Shown here one piece after another: positions 19,783 through 30,055 of a stretch of DNA of 37,348 bases. The notes under the pieces were generated by a model. The model ran no database searches, was not told the origin of the DNA, and saw nothing but the letters and a program-made list of their open reading frames with translations. Positions within the stretch are counted from its first letter, which is position 1. Each line of letters starts with the position of its first letter. The translations under genes were made by a program, and so were the position numbers. The stretch is from Pontimonas sp. (GTDB taxonomy: Bacteria > Actinomycetota > Actinomycetes > Actinomycetales > Microbacteriaceae), in assembly GCA_017852615.1 (NCBI GenBank), contig JAFMKX010000001.1:149482-186829 (forward strand), given 5' to 3'.

Positions 19783-21000
19783 ATGGCTTCGAGCGCCGAA
19801 TCCTTTGGCCGCGTCAATGACGATGGAACGGTCGACGTCTTAGACGGCGACACCTGGCGTCTAGTAGGCAGCTTCCCCGATGGCACACCAGAAGAGGCCC
19901 TCGCGTATTTCCAACGCAAATTTGCTGACCTCGAAGCCAGTGTGAGCCTCGCCGAACAACGGTTCAAAGCAAAAGCCGCTGCCAAGGATATTGCGGCCCA
20001 GGTTGCCAAGTTGACCACCGAACTCGTCGAACCCTCCGCCGTGGGCAATATCGCGGGGCTTCGGGAAAGGCTCTCCGCACTCCAGGAGAAACTGCCCGAA
20101 CTCACCCAAGAACAAAACGCGCAATCTGAGGCAGAGGTTGCCGAAGCGATCACCCACCGAGAAAAAATTGTTGCGGACATGGAAGCCCTGGCCGCTACGG
20201 AGCTTAAGTCGATCCGGTGGAAGAGCACCACGACCGCGATGACAGAGCTCTTTGAGGCGTGGCAGAACCATCAACAAACCGGCCCTCGCATTCCCAAAAA
20301 GACTGCTGATGCCCTGTGGTCTCGGTTCCGCAGCGCTCGCAGTGGACTTGAGAAGTCCCGCCGGGCCTATTTCCAAGAACTTGATGGGAAATCTAAGGAA
20401 GCAAAGGCCGTTAAACGCGAGCTAATTGCCCAGGCCGAAGCGCTCGCAAGCCAAGGCAGTGCGGGAATCTCGACGTATCGTGGGCTTCTCGATAAATGGA
20501 AGGCAGCTCCCCGCGCTTCGCGCAGCGTCGAAGATGGCCTCTGGGCCAAGTTCAAAGCAGCTGGAGACGTCCTGTACGCCGCGAAGGCAGAAGCCGACAA
20601 GGTGGACGACGACGCCAACCAGGTCAACCTCGACGCAAAGCAGGCTCTAATTGCAGAGTTTGCCGACATCCTGAGCCTGGAAGACCGAGATGCAGCAAGT
20701 ACTCGACTGCGCGCATTTCACCAAAAGTTCCAAACTCTTGGCCCCGTGCCCAAAAAGGCGATTCGATCTATTGATGATCAAGTCAAGAAGTTTGACATGC
20801 ACGTAAAGAAGCTCGATGAAGCCTTCTGGGTGAAAAACGACCCAGAAAAGAAGGCCCGCAGTGAGTCGATGTCGGGCCAGCTCCACGATGCCATCGCCGC
20901 CCTAGAGGCTGAGATCGCCACGGCTACGGGTGACAAGAAGGCCCAACTGCAGTCTGAACTTGAGACCAAGAAAGCCTGGCTCGCGGTTATCGATTCTTAG
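19783..21000 (+). CDS. DUF349 domain-containing coiled-coil protein
   Basis: 405 aa; N-term FGRVNDDGTVDVLDGDTWRLVGSFPDGTPEEALAYFQRKFADLE and repeated WK..P...R..D.ALW..F units (e.g. LLDKWKAAPRASRSVEDGLWAKFKAAGD). Confidence 0.88.
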   Translation: MASSAESFGRVNDDGTVDVLDGDTWRLVGSFPDGTPEEALAYFQRKFADLEASVSLAEQRFKAKAAAKDIAAQVAKLTTELVEPSAVGNIAGLRERLSALQEKLPELTQEQNAQSEAEVAEAITHREKIVADMEALAATELKSIRWKSTTTAMTELFEAWQNHQQTGPRIPKKTADALWSRFRSARSGLEKSRRAYFQELDGKSKEAKAVKRELIAQAEALASQGSAGISTYRGLLDKWKAAPRASRSVEDGLWAKFKAAGDVLYAAKAEADKVDDDANQVNLDAKQALIAEFADILSLEDRDAASTRLRAFHQKFQTLGPVPKKAIRSIDDQVKKFDMHVKKLDEAFWVKNDPEKKARSESMSGQLHDAIAALEAEIATATGDKKAQLQSELETKKAWLAVIDS

Positions 21001-21059
21001 AAGTTTTCCACACCTTCTGGTACCAAGCACCTAGGTGATTCTGGAGCGGCCATACTTCG

Positions 21060-21587
21060 GTGATGCACTCGCTCGAGCAACACCATGGCGTCTCGGAAGG
21101 GTGGGGTATCCCCTTAGGCGGCCTGGTGTGGCCAAGGCCCTACTTTCCGACCCGAGCAGAACGTGCACTGGTGATCTCTCAGAGTCTGCCCGGCTGGGCT
21201 ATCGCTGGCGCCCACACCGCCGGATGGGTGTGGACTGGCATGGGATACCCCACTCCCTGGGCTGTACTTCGCCAGGAATATCCGGGTCTCTCCCCCCTGG
21301 AGCGCTCTAGCTGGCGAGCGCGACTGCACTCTCCTCGTCACCAGCGGGTGGAGCAGCTAGGACCCCTCCGTGTGCTCGACCCACAATCTTGTGCCACCGA
21401 CATACTGCTCCACACGACAAACATCGATGCCGGGGCCACCCAGCTGCTGTTCTTGCTCCCTAGCGATTCGTCGCCCATAGCGCTCCTGGAGGGAAGACGC
21501 GCCTCCGCGGCACAACACCAGCACGCCCAGAAAATCTGCCAGCGGTGGCGGTGGTTACGAAAAACCTATCCCGACATCACCCGATAG
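21060..21587 (+). CDS. Hypothetical protein resembling the AbiEi-type antitoxin/regulator family found in Microbacteriaceae
   Basis: 175 aa; RALVISQSLPGWAIAGAHTAGWVWTGMG resembles RAxAIAxxLPxxAIAxxxTAAWVxG. GTG at 21060 or ATG at 21063. Overlaps rel stop by 22 bp. Confidence 0.5.
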   Translation: MMHSLEQHHGVSEGWGIPLGGLVWPRPYFPTRAERALVISQSLPGWAIAGAHTAGWVWTGMGYPTPWAVLRQEYPGLSPLERSSWRARLHSPRHQRVEQLGPLRVLDPQSCATDILLHTTNIDAGATQLLFLLPSDSSPIALLEGRRASAAQHQHAQKICQRWRWLRKTYPDITR

Positions 21588-23818
21588 ACGTCATACACGG
21601 CGTCGATTCGTCGCACCGCATTGAGCACTCTGTCCAAATGGGTCACATCCCCCATCTCGAAAACAAAGCGCGATATGGCCAGATGGCTTTCCGAGGTGTT
21701 GACCGTCGCCGAGAGGATATTGACGTGGTGTTCTGAGAGCACTCTGGTGACATCGGAGAGCAAACCCGAGCGATCAAGTGCCTCGATTTGGATATGAACC
21801 AGGAAGATACTCCCTTGAGAGTCGGCCCATTCGACTTCGATCATCCGCTCAGGGTTTTCCTTCAAGCTCACGATGTTGGTGCAGTCCCCTCGATGCACAC
21901 TCACGCCGGTGCCGCGGGTAATAAAGCCGATAATCGGATCGCCCGGCACGGGTGTGCAACAGCGCGCCAACTTGACCAAAATGTCGGGCGCCCCGCGAAC
22001 CAACACTCCCGATTCGCTGTAGCGAGGAGTCTGACGGCTTCGAGTGGAAGCAGAAAACATTTCTTCATCAGACTCTTGATCGGAGGCAACAATGCCGAGG
22101 ATCTTCTCAATCACGGACTGAGTGGAGACATGGCCTTCTCCGACCGCGGCGTAGAGGTCCTCCACATCCGAAAAGCGAAGCTGTGCTGCCACACTGGCCA
22201 CCGACTCAGGACTCATCAGTTTTTGCAGGGGTAGGTTCTGCTTGCGCATCGCCTTAGCGATGGCGTCCTTACCCTGGTCAATAGCTTCTTCGCGGCGCTC
22301 CTTGGTAAACCACTGACGTATCTTGCTTCGGGCTCTTTGGCTGGTCACGAAGGCTAACCAGTCTTGGCTCGGGCCCGCATCAGGGTTCTTGGAGGTGAAA
22401 ATCTCTACTGAATCACCGCTGTGGAGCTCGGAATCCAGGGGAACCAAGCGAGCGTTCACCTTTGCTCCCATGGTGCGGTGGCCAACCTCGGTATGCACGG
22501 CATACGCGAAGTCCACCGGAGTAGCCCCCTTGGGTAGCCCAATGACTTTGCCCTGGGGTGTAAAGACGTATAGCTCTTTAGCGCCAATTTCGTAGCGCAG
22601 CGTTTCCAGGAATTCTTGGGGGTCCGTGGTCTCTTCTTGCCAGTCAGAAAGGTGGGCTAACCAGGCCATGTCGGTTTCCTGGGCGTGCTTCTCCTTGCCC
22701 TTGCCGGCAAGAGCCATTCGCTCCTTGTATTTCCAGTGAGCAGCAACACCAAATTCAGCACGCTGGTGCATATCGGTGGTCCGAATTTGAATCTCCACCG
22801 GGCGCCCGCCAGGGCCATAGACCGTGGTGTGCAGGGATTGATACAAATTGAATTTAGGGGTGGCGATGTAGTCCTTGAATCGACCGGGCATCGGCGACCA
22901 CCGGGCGTGAACGGCACCCAAGGCTCCATAACAGTCCTTAATGGAACCGACCAAAATTCGAATGCCAGTGAGATCGTAGATCTCGTCAAAATCGCGGGAG
23001 CGATTAATCATCTTTTGATAAATCGAGTAAAACTGCTTGGGCCGACCGCCCACGTCGCCCTTGATTCTCGCCTGGCGAAGGTCGTCCTTAATGGTTCCAA
23101 TCACGTCTTCCACGAAAGCTTCGCGCTCAGGAGAACGGTTGCGCACCAGAGACTCGATCTCCACATAAATTTTGGGGTTCAGGACCGCGAACGACAGGTC
23201 CTCTAACTCCCACTTGAGGCTCTGGATACCCAGGCGATGCGCCAGTGGTGTGTATATATCGAGAGTCTCTTGGGCTTTCTTTGCCGCAGATTCGGGTGAA
23301 ACAAAACCCCAGGTGCGGGCGTTGTGAAGACGGTCTGCCAGCTTGATAACCAGCACGCGGATGTCTTTGGACATTGCCACGATCATTTTGCGCACTGTCT
23401 CGGCTTGAGCGTTCTCGCCGTACTTGAGTTTGTCCAGTTTGGTTACGCCATCGACCAACATGGCAATTTCGTCGCCAAAATCAAGACGCAAGTGATCAAG
23501 AGAATAATCAGTGTCTTCGACGGTGTCGTGCAAGAGCGCCGCAGCGATGGTGATGGGGCCAATTCCTAACTCAGCCAGGATCTGTGCCACAGCAAGCGGG
23601 TGCGTGATGTAGGGCTCTCCGCTCATCCGGGTTTGACCCTGGTGAGCTTTCTCCGCAACACGATAGGCCCGCTCCAGCAGCCCCACATCGGCTTTGGGGT
23701 GTTGCTTGCGGACAGTTCGCTGAAGTGTCTCTAGCCCGTCTTTGCTGGGCGCTTTCGAGAACAGCCGGGGGAAGAGCGAGCGCAGGCTCGAGGAGGAACT
23801 GCTGGCAACCTCAGTCAT
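21566..23818 (-). CDS. rel: Bifunctional (p)ppGpp synthetase/hydrolase (RSH)
   Basis: 750 aa; HD domain ALLHDTVEDTDYSLDHLR, synthetase YQSLHTTVYGPGGRPVEIQIRT, TGS (VFTPQGKVIGLPKGATPVDFAYAVHTEVGHR) and C-terminal ACT domain. Confidence 0.96.
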   Translation of the reverse strand: MTEVASSSSSSLRSLFPRLFSKAPSKDGLETLQRTVRKQHPKADVGLLERAYRVAEKAHQGQTRMSGEPYITHPLAVAQILAELGIGPITIAAALLHDTVEDTDYSLDHLRLDFGDEIAMLVDGVTKLDKLKYGENAQAETVRKMIVAMSKDIRVLVIKLADRLHNARTWGFVSPESAAKKAQETLDIYTPLAHRLGIQSLKWELEDLSFAVLNPKIYVEIESLVRNRSPEREAFVEDVIGTIKDDLRQARIKGDVGGRPKQFYSIYQKMINRSRDFDEIYDLTGIRILVGSIKDCYGALGAVHARWSPMPGRFKDYIATPKFNLYQSLHTTVYGPGGRPVEIQIRTTDMHQRAEFGVAAHWKYKERMALAGKGKEKHAQETDMAWLAHLSDWQEETTDPQEFLETLRYEIGAKELYVFTPQGKVIGLPKGATPVDFAYAVHTEVGHRTMGAKVNARLVPLDSELHSGDSVEIFTSKNPDAGPSQDWLAFVTSQRARSKIRQWFTKERREEAIDQGKDAIAKAMRKQNLPLQKLMSPESVASVAAQLRFSDVEDLYAAVGEGHVSTQSVIEKILGIVASDQESDEEMFSASTRSRQTPRYSESGVLVRGAPDILVKLARCCTPVPGDPIIGFITRGTGVSVHRGDCTNIVSLKENPERMIEVEWADSQGSIFLVHIQIEALDRSGLLSDVTRVLSEHHVNILSATVNTSESHLAISRFVFEMGDVTHLDRVLNAVRRIDAVYDVYRVMSG

Positions 23819-23840
23819 GCCTCACCTCCGCTCTCACTCC

Positions 23841-23846
23841 AGTGTA
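23841..23846 (-). promoter_or_regulatory. Candidate -10 (TACACT) of rel
   Basis: Minus strand CTTCTACACTGGAGTGAGAGCGGAGGTGAGGCATG; TANNNT 22 nt before the start with GGAGGTGAGG SD. Confidence 0.4.
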
Positions 23847-23874
23847 GAAGCTCCCGCGGTGAATGCGATGTGGG

Positions 23875-24870
23875 CTAGCGAACGGCGCCAGAGGTGGGTT
23901 TCGCCTTCGTGACCCTGCGACCTTGCTTCTTGTGCTCCGCTTCATTTTCGCGCAAGTGAACATAGAGCGGCGCGGCAATAAAAATGCTCGAATAGGTTCC
24001 CGCAATCATGCCGATAAACAGGGCAAGAGCAATATCGCGCAGTGTGCCCGCTCCCAACAGGAGGGACCCAATAAAGAGAATCGACCCCACGGGAAGGACC
24101 GCTACGACCGAGGTGTTGATCGAGCGCACCAGAGTTTGGTTAACCGCGAGGTTCACCGATTCGGCAAACGTGCGTCGACTCTCTTCCCCATCGTGGGAGG
24201 TGTTTTCGCGAACCTTGTCGAACACCACCACGGTGTCATACAGGGAATAACCGAGGATGGTCAACAGGCCAATCACCGCAGCTGGCGTGATTTCATACCC
24301 CAAAACCCCATAAATACCGGCCGTGATGAGCAAATCGTGAGCCAACGCCGTGAGCGCAGCAATCGACATTTTCCAGGTGCGGAAGTAGACCGCCATCACC
24401 ATGGACACCAAAATCAAAAACACAAAGAGGCCGATCAGGGCCTGGCGAGTGATGTCTTGTCCCCAGGTAGCTCCGATAAACGATGCTGTGACCTCGGTGA
24501 TCTCCACGTTGTACGCGTCGGCTAGTTCACCACGCAACTGGGTCGTCTGGGCATCCGTGAGCTGCTCAGTCTGGACCCGAATGGAGTCACCACCAACGAT
24601 GGACACTCGCGGGTGAGAATCCACGCCCACGATCTCTCCTACGGTGTCCAGTGCTATTTGCTCGGAGATATCTGAGGGAGCAGAAACACGAAACTCAGAA
24701 CCGCCGCGGAATTCAATGCCGAAGGTGAAACCGCCACGAAGGATTGTCAAGACAATAGCTAAAACGACAATCGCGGCGCCAATGGAATACCAGCGAACCC
24801 GGTTTCCGACAAAATCAAAGGACCGCTCCCCCGTGTAGAGGGCATTTCCAAAAGTGGTCAAGCGTGACAT
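23875..24870 (-). CDS. secF: Protein translocase subunit SecF
   Basis: 331 aa; FGIEFRGGSEFRV, LGYSLYDTVVVFDKVREN, VNQTLVRSINTS. Confidence 0.96.
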   Translation of the reverse strand: MSRLTTFGNALYTGERSFDFVGNRVRWYSIGAAIVVLAIVLTILRGGFTFGIEFRGGSEFRVSAPSDISEQIALDTVGEIVGVDSHPRVSIVGGDSIRVQTEQLTDAQTTQLRGELADAYNVEITEVTASFIGATWGQDITRQALIGLFVFLILVSMVMAVYFRTWKMSIAALTALAHDLLITAGIYGVLGYEITPAAVIGLLTILGYSLYDTVVVFDKVRENTSHDGEESRRTFAESVNLAVNQTLVRSINTSVVAVLPVGSILFIGSLLLGAGTLRDIALALFIGMIAGTYSSIFIAAPLYVHLRENEAEHKKQGRRVTKAKPTSGAVR

Positions 24871-26553
24871 CTACTTCTTCCCCTCTTCGAGCGCTGCTTC
24901 TTCCGCTGCTTTGCGCTCAGCAATGGTCTGACGGCGCTTCATTTCCTTGGCGCTCTTTTTGCGCGCGGTGGTATCGACATCCACGGGGTCTCTAAAGCGA
25001 GCCCGTCCTCGGTACACCGCACCAAGGGCCTTGGGATCGAGCCCACTAATGGGATGACCCGAGCTAAAGAACGACGTCCGACCCAACACCTGCATCAGCG
25101 GTTGAGTGAACAAGGCGACAATAATCAAGTCAACCACCGTGGTGATACCGAGCGTGAAGGCAAAACCTCGCACGTTACCCACAGCCAGAATGAACAAAAC
25201 GGCAGCAGCGAGGAAGCCCACCGCGTCGGAGGCAAGAATCGTTCTAAATGCCCGCTTCCACGCAGCCGAAATAGCGGAATCCAACACTCGCCCATCTCGC
25301 AACTCGTCACGGATTCGCTCGAAGAACACGATGAACGAGTCCGCGGTGATACCAATAGCGACGATCAAACCCGCCACACCTGCCAGAGACAGACGATAAC
25401 CCTGGGAGTTGGACAAATACGTAATGACGAAATAGCTGAGCACGAAGGCAGTCGAGAGTGAGAATACGGTCACAAGGCCCAGCATTCGGTACTGGACTAG
25501 CGAATACAGGACCACCAAGATAAGCCCGATAGCACCGGCTAGCAGGCCGCTTTGAAGCTGCGATAGACCCAGTGTCGCGGTGATGGTCTCCGCGCTTTGA
25601 ACCTCAAAGCCAATCGGTAGGGCTCCAAACTTGAGCTGGTCAGCCAAGACAGTCGCGGACTCTTGGGTAAAGGAGCCACTGATTTGAGGGCTTCCATCGG
25701 TAATCGCGGCTAACGTCCTGGGCGCACTAATAACTTTTCCATCCAGCACGATCGCGAACTGGTTGCGCACACCCTCGAGCCCCACGAGGCGCTCGGTCAC
25801 TCGGCGGAAGCCTTCCGTTCCGACCTCGTCGAAATCAAGGAACACACCCCACTCAGTGGTGACGCTTCCTTGGGGTCCTGGAATCAAGCCGGCCAGGGCA
25901 TCATCGATGGTTTCTCCGCCCACCTCGACGGGGCCAAGAATGTATTTACTCAACCCACCTTCGGAACAGGTCACGAGCGGTTGGGTGGGATCAGCCACGT
26001 TGGCACCCAAGGAATCCAACTGCTCACAGTTCAACTGGTTATAGACGGCGTCCACGGCGGGGGTAATCCAGGCCAAGTCACTGGCGTTCTCTGGAGTAAC
26101 GAGGGGCTCGCCCTCGTCGATGATGACATCCTCGGGGTTGACTTCCTCAGCCACCTCAGCGAAACCGGTCACCAGCACTGGGCGAAACTCCAACTTGGCT
26201 GAGGAGCGAATTCTCTCCAGGGTGGCCGCATCAGGCGTCCCAGGAATCGAGACAACAATGTTGGACCCACCCTGAGTGGAGACCTCTGCTTCAGCCACAC
26301 CACCAGCGTCCACACGCTGACGAATGATGGAGACAGCCTGGTTGAGCTGTTCTTCTGTGACGTCTTGTCCTTCAGCGACCAAAGGGGCCAGGATGATCTG
26401 GGTTCCCCCCTGGAGGTCGAGGGCAAGCTTAGGAACCCACGACCCTTCGTTTTGCCACACTGCGAAAGCGTTGCCTCCAATGAGTAGGCCAAAGATCACG
26501 CCTAACCAGACAAAACGCCGCACAGCGGACGTCACAACAGAACTTGATGCCAC
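24871..26553 (-). CDS. secD: Protein translocase subunit SecD
   Basis: 560 aa; LALDLQGGTQIIL, GAIGLILVVLYSLVQYRMLG, VAIGITADSFIVFFERIRDELRDG; GTG start. Confidence 0.96.
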   Translation of the reverse strand: MASSSVVTSAVRRFVWLGVIFGLLIGGNAFAVWQNEGSWVPKLALDLQGGTQIILAPLVAEGQDVTEEQLNQAVSIIRQRVDAGGVAEAEVSTQGGSNIVVSIPGTPDAATLERIRSSAKLEFRPVLVTGFAEVAEEVNPEDVIIDEGEPLVTPENASDLAWITPAVDAVYNQLNCEQLDSLGANVADPTQPLVTCSEGGLSKYILGPVEVGGETIDDALAGLIPGPQGSVTTEWGVFLDFDEVGTEGFRRVTERLVGLEGVRNQFAIVLDGKVISAPRTLAAITDGSPQISGSFTQESATVLADQLKFGALPIGFEVQSAETITATLGLSQLQSGLLAGAIGLILVVLYSLVQYRMLGLVTVFSLSTAFVLSYFVITYLSNSQGYRLSLAGVAGLIVAIGITADSFIVFFERIRDELRDGRVLDSAISAAWKRAFRTILASDAVGFLAAAVLFILAVGNVRGFAFTLGITTVVDLIIVALFTQPLMQVLGRTSFFSSGHPISGLDPKALGAVYRGRARFRDPVDVDTTARKKSAKEMKRRQTIAERKAAEEAALEEGKK

Positions 26554-26582
26554 AGTGTCTAGCCTTCTTATCTCGGGAGGTT

Positions 26583-26969
26583 CTAGGCCTGCTTGGCCTT
26601 GGTCCCCGCTGATTTAGCGGGTGCTTTAGTCACAGTCTTGGCCTCAGGCTTCTTGGCAGCAGGCTTTGAAGCCGCAGAAGTTCCTGCGGTAAGAACCTTG
26701 GCCTCGGGTGAATCAGCCTCGATGATCTTGGTCAACGTTTGACGGTGCACCTTCAGCGACCCCGTGCCGACATTCAGAGTGGCGATATTGGTGTCGTCAT
26801 CGAGCGCGACAACCGTTGCATACAGGCCAAAGGAGGTCATTACGTGAGCTCCTGGCTTGAGCTTTTCTTGGAGCTCCTGCTGGGTCGCACGCTGCTTGCG
26901 TGAGTTTCGGATCATGAAAAAAATCAGAAGTCCGAGGACTGCGATCATAAAGAGGGAAATGGGATCCAT
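26583..26969 (-). CDS. yajC: Preprotein translocase subunit YajC
   Basis: MDPISLFMIAVLGLLIFFMIRNSRKQRATQQELQEKLKPGAHVMTSFGLYATVVAL; start taken at ATG 26969 (track uses TTG 26981). Confidence 0.92.
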   Translation of the reverse strand: MDPISLFMIAVLGLLIFFMIRNSRKQRATQQELQEKLKPGAHVMTSFGLYATVVALDDDTNIATLNVGTGSLKVHRQTLTKIIEADSPEAKVLTAGTSAASKPAAKKPEAKTVTKAPAKSAGTKAKQA

Positions 26970-27022
26970 GTGGTTCCACAAGCCTTTCGTCGGGCGTTCG
27001 GCGTGATTAAGCTACCTGGTAA

Positions 27023-28048
27023 CTATAGGTCATTGAGCCCAGGCGCTTGGTGACCTAAGTGGGCATAAGCCCCGGGAGTGGCAACGCGACCGCGGGGAGT
27101 GCGCTGAATAAAGCCCTGCCGGACCAGGAATGGCTCCACCACCGACTCGATGGTCTCGGTCTCCTCCCCCACCGACACGGAGAGGGTACCCAGCCCCACG
27201 GGTCCACCCTGGAACTTAACAATCAGAGCGTCCAAAACCGCTCGGTCAAGACGATCCAAGCCCAGCTCATCCACGTCATAGAGCTCGAGAGCCAGGTGCA
27301 CTGCTTCCATAGTGGGTTCAGATTTGTGGACCAAAACATAGTCGCGAACCCGGCGCAGCAAGCGGTTAGCGATACGGGGTGTCCCGCGGGATCGCCCCGC
27401 GATTTCAGCGAGTGCTTCGCTGGGCCAGGTGAGCCCCAGCATGGCCGAGGAGCGTCTGACCACTTCGGTGAGCTCTTCGGCCGAATAGAACTCTAGGTGG
27501 GCGGTGAAGCCGAAACGGTCTCGCAAGGGGCCCGGTAACAGGCCAGAGCGAGTGGTCGCTCCGACGAGGGTGAAGGGCGCCAAGTCCAGCGGTAGCGTGG
27601 TTGCTCCAGCACCTTTGCCCACCATGATGTCGATGCGGAAATCTTCCATGGCGAGGTAGAGCATTTCCTCTGCCGGACGGGCCATGCGGTGGATTTCATC
27701 AATAAAGAGGACCTCACCGGGGACTAAGGATGACAACACCGCCGCGAGGTCACCCGCGTGATTAATAGCCGGTCCACTGGTGATCCGCAGAGCCTGCCCC
27801 GTTTCCTCTGCCACAATCATCGCCAGCGTCGTTTTACCCAGACCGGGAGGGCCACTGAGCAAAATGTGATCAGGACTTCTGCCTTGTTGGGTGGCCGCGT
27901 CGAGGAGCAAAATCAACTGATCGCGCACCTTTGTCTGACCGACAAATTCATCGAGACGCCGCGGGCGCAGGGCACCTTCGAAAGAAATCTCTCCCTCCGA
28001 TTCGACCTGCTCTTTGCTCGTAGGCCCTGATGTCTCGGGAATACTCAT
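27023..28048 (-). CDS. ruvB: Holliday junction branch migration ATPase RuvB
   Basis: 341 aa; [53 protein letters not shown]. Confidence 0.97.
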   Translation of the reverse strand: MSIPETSGPTSKEQVESEGEISFEGALRPRRLDEFVGQTKVRDQLILLLDAATQQGRSPDHILLSGPPGLGKTTLAMIVAEETGQALRITSGPAINHAGDLAAVLSSLVPGEVLFIDEIHRMARPAEEMLYLAMEDFRIDIMVGKGAGATTLPLDLAPFTLVGATTRSGLLPGPLRDRFGFTAHLEFYSAEELTEVVRRSSAMLGLTWPSEALAEIAGRSRGTPRIANRLLRRVRDYVLVHKSEPTMEAVHLALELYDVDELGLDRLDRAVLDALIVKFQGGPVGLGTLSVSVGEETETIESVVEPFLVRQGFIQRTPRGRVATPGAYAHLGHQAPGLNDL

Positions 28049-28668
28049 GACCGGGCCTCCCTGCTCGTCTTCGGGCCCAGGATAGTCAAGGCTTGGCGCA
28101 GGAGGACTCCGGCATCCACAACTGGTCCTGGCTGCTCCTCAAGAGCCTGCGTGACACCCTCCCGAGCGATTTTCTCAGACCACCCCAGACCCACCAGAGC
28201 CTGTACCACGGACTGACGGAGCACTTCGGGCACATCTGAGGCCGAGGAGGTCGACTTCTTGGGGCTTACGGTGTCAAAAGCGCCCTGCAGGGACAGCACG
28301 ATCAGTTTGGCCGTTTTGGGACCTATTCCGCTGACTTGGCGAAATGCCCCATCATTTTCGGTGACCACGGCATCGTGAATTTCATCGCCAGACAGATGGC
28401 TCAGAATCGCCAGTGCAGACTTCGGGCCCACGCCATTGACGCTCCGAACGAGGCTGAAAAGACCTAAGTCGTCGCGTGATCCGAACCCAAAAAGCGCGAT
28501 GTGGTCTTCTCGCACGACCATCGACGTGTAGAGGAGTGTCTCTTCGCCCTCGCCAAGACTCAGCGCAAGACGATCGGGAACCGTGACGAGATAACCAATG
28601 CCCCCCACTTCCACCACCACGTCAGCCCCCGCGCGGTGGGTGACGACGCCGCGAAGAGAGGAAATCAT
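28045..28668 (-). CDS. ruvA: Holliday junction branch migration protein RuvA
   Basis: 207 aa; [45 protein letters not shown] overlaps on both sides. Confidence 0.96.
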   Translation of the reverse strand: MISSLRGVVTHRAGADVVVEVGGIGYLVTVPDRLALSLGEGEETLLYTSMVVREDHIALFGFGSRDDLGLFSLVRSVNGVGPKSALAILSHLSGDEIHDAVVTENDGAFRQVSGIGPKTAKLIVLSLQGAFDTVSPKKSTSSASDVPEVLRQSVVQALVGLGWSEKIAREGVTQALEEQPGPVVDAGVLLRQALTILGPKTSREARS

Positions 28669-29231
28669 TTCTGTAGCTTAGGTCGCTTTGCTCGCGCTTC
28701 GGCCTCCCGCCACGCCTTTTGGGCCGGGGTGGATTCACTAGCAGCAGAGGCCGGTGCCACGCCTCGCCAGGCCTCGGTAATGGCCAAAGCGAGCGCATCA
28801 GCGGCATCGGCTGGTTGAGGGATTTCTGCTAAGCCCAGAATCCGAGCCACCATGGTGCCCACCTGGTGCTTATTTGCTCGCCCGTGACCCGTGACCGCAG
28901 CCTTCACTTCACTGGGGGTGCGCAGTGACACAGGAATTGAACGGGCATGAGCGAGTGCCAACACGACTCCACTGACCTGGGCGGTGCCCATCACCGTGCG
29001 CACATTGTGCTGGGCAAAAACCCTCTCCAAGGCGACGATATCGGGATTGAAACGAGCGAGTAATTCATCAATTGCCCCCGAAAGTGTGCCCAGTCGATGG
29101 GATATTTCTGCCGTCGCGGGGGTGCGCAATACCTCTACGTGCACCAGGGAAACGGTTCGGCCACCACCTTGCCTGACCACACCCACCCCTAAACGGGTGA
29201 GCCCCGGGTCAATGCCGAGAATCGTGGTCAT
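28665..29231 (-). CDS. ruvC: Crossover junction endodeoxyribonuclease RuvC
   Basis: 188 aa; TTILGIDPGLTRLGVGVV, ALERVFAQHNVRTVMGTAQVSGV, ADAADALALAITEAW. Confidence 0.96.
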   Translation of the reverse strand: MTTILGIDPGLTRLGVGVVRQGGGRTVSLVHVEVLRTPATAEISHRLGTLSGAIDELLARFNPDIVALERVFAQHNVRTVMGTAQVSGVVLALAHARSIPVSLRTPSEVKAAVTGHGRANKHQVGTMVARILGLAEIPQPADAADALALAITEAWRGVAPASAASESTPAQKAWREAEARAKRPKLQK

Positions 29232-29240
29232 AGGGCCAAA

Positions 29241-30005
29241 CTACCCCTCGGAGGCTTCCAGAGCTGCCGACACCTCCGCAGAGAGGTCCATATTGGTGAA
29301 AACATTCTGCACGTCGTCACTGTCCTCGAGTGCTTCCACCAGTGAAATGATTTTTCGGGCTGTTTCGGCATCGGGGGAAACGCTGACCGTGGCAATAAAT
29401 TCTGCTTCGGCCGAATCGTAATCAATACCGGCGCTTTGAATAGCCTTTCGAACCTCGACAAGGTCAGCGGGTTCCGTGATGACCTCAAATCCGCCGCCAC
29501 GGTCGATCACTTCTTCCGCGCCTGCTTCGAGCACCGCAAGTAATACGTCGTCCTCGGTCACACCCTCGGTCTTAGTGATCGAAATAACACCTTTGCGAGA
29601 AAAGTTATAGGCCACGCTGCCGGGGTCTGCCATGGTGCCACCGTTGCGGCTCATGATCGTGCGCACCTCAGCCGCAGCTCGGTTTCGGTTGTCGGTAAGA
29701 CATTCGATCAGCATCGCTACCCCAGCCTGACCGTAGCCTTCGTACATGATCGTCTGGTAATCCACGGCCTCGCCGCTAAGACCAGCACCTCGCTTGACGG
29801 CGCGGTCAATGTTGTCGTTGGGTACCGAGGTCTTTTTAGCCTTCTGGATAGCATCGGCCAACGTGGGATTACCGGCGACATCTGCGCCTCCGACCTTGGC
29901 GGCCACTTCGATATTTTTGATCAGCTTCGCAAACGATTTTGCGCGCCGTGAATCGATGATGGCCTTTTTGTGTTTAGTGGTGGCCCACTTAGAGTGTCCC
30001 GACAT
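29241..30005 (-). CDS. yebC: YebC/PmpR family transcriptional regulator
   Basis: 254 aa; [64 protein letters not shown]. Confidence 0.96.
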   Translation of the reverse strand: MSGHSKWATTKHKKAIIDSRRAKSFAKLIKNIEVAAKVGGADVAGNPTLADAIQKAKKTSVPNDNIDRAVKRGAGLSGEAVDYQTIMYEGYGQAGVAMLIECLTDNRNRAAAEVRTIMSRNGGTMADPGSVAYNFSRKGVISITKTEGVTEDDVLLAVLEAGAEEVIDRGGGFEVITEPADLVEVRKAIQSAGIDYDSAEAEFIATVSVSPDAETARKIISLVEALEDSDDVQNVFTNMDLSAEVSAALEASEG

Positions 30006-30055
30006 AACTCTCCCCGTCTCAAAGAAACATCCTAAAGCCTCGGTTGCCGACCCGC

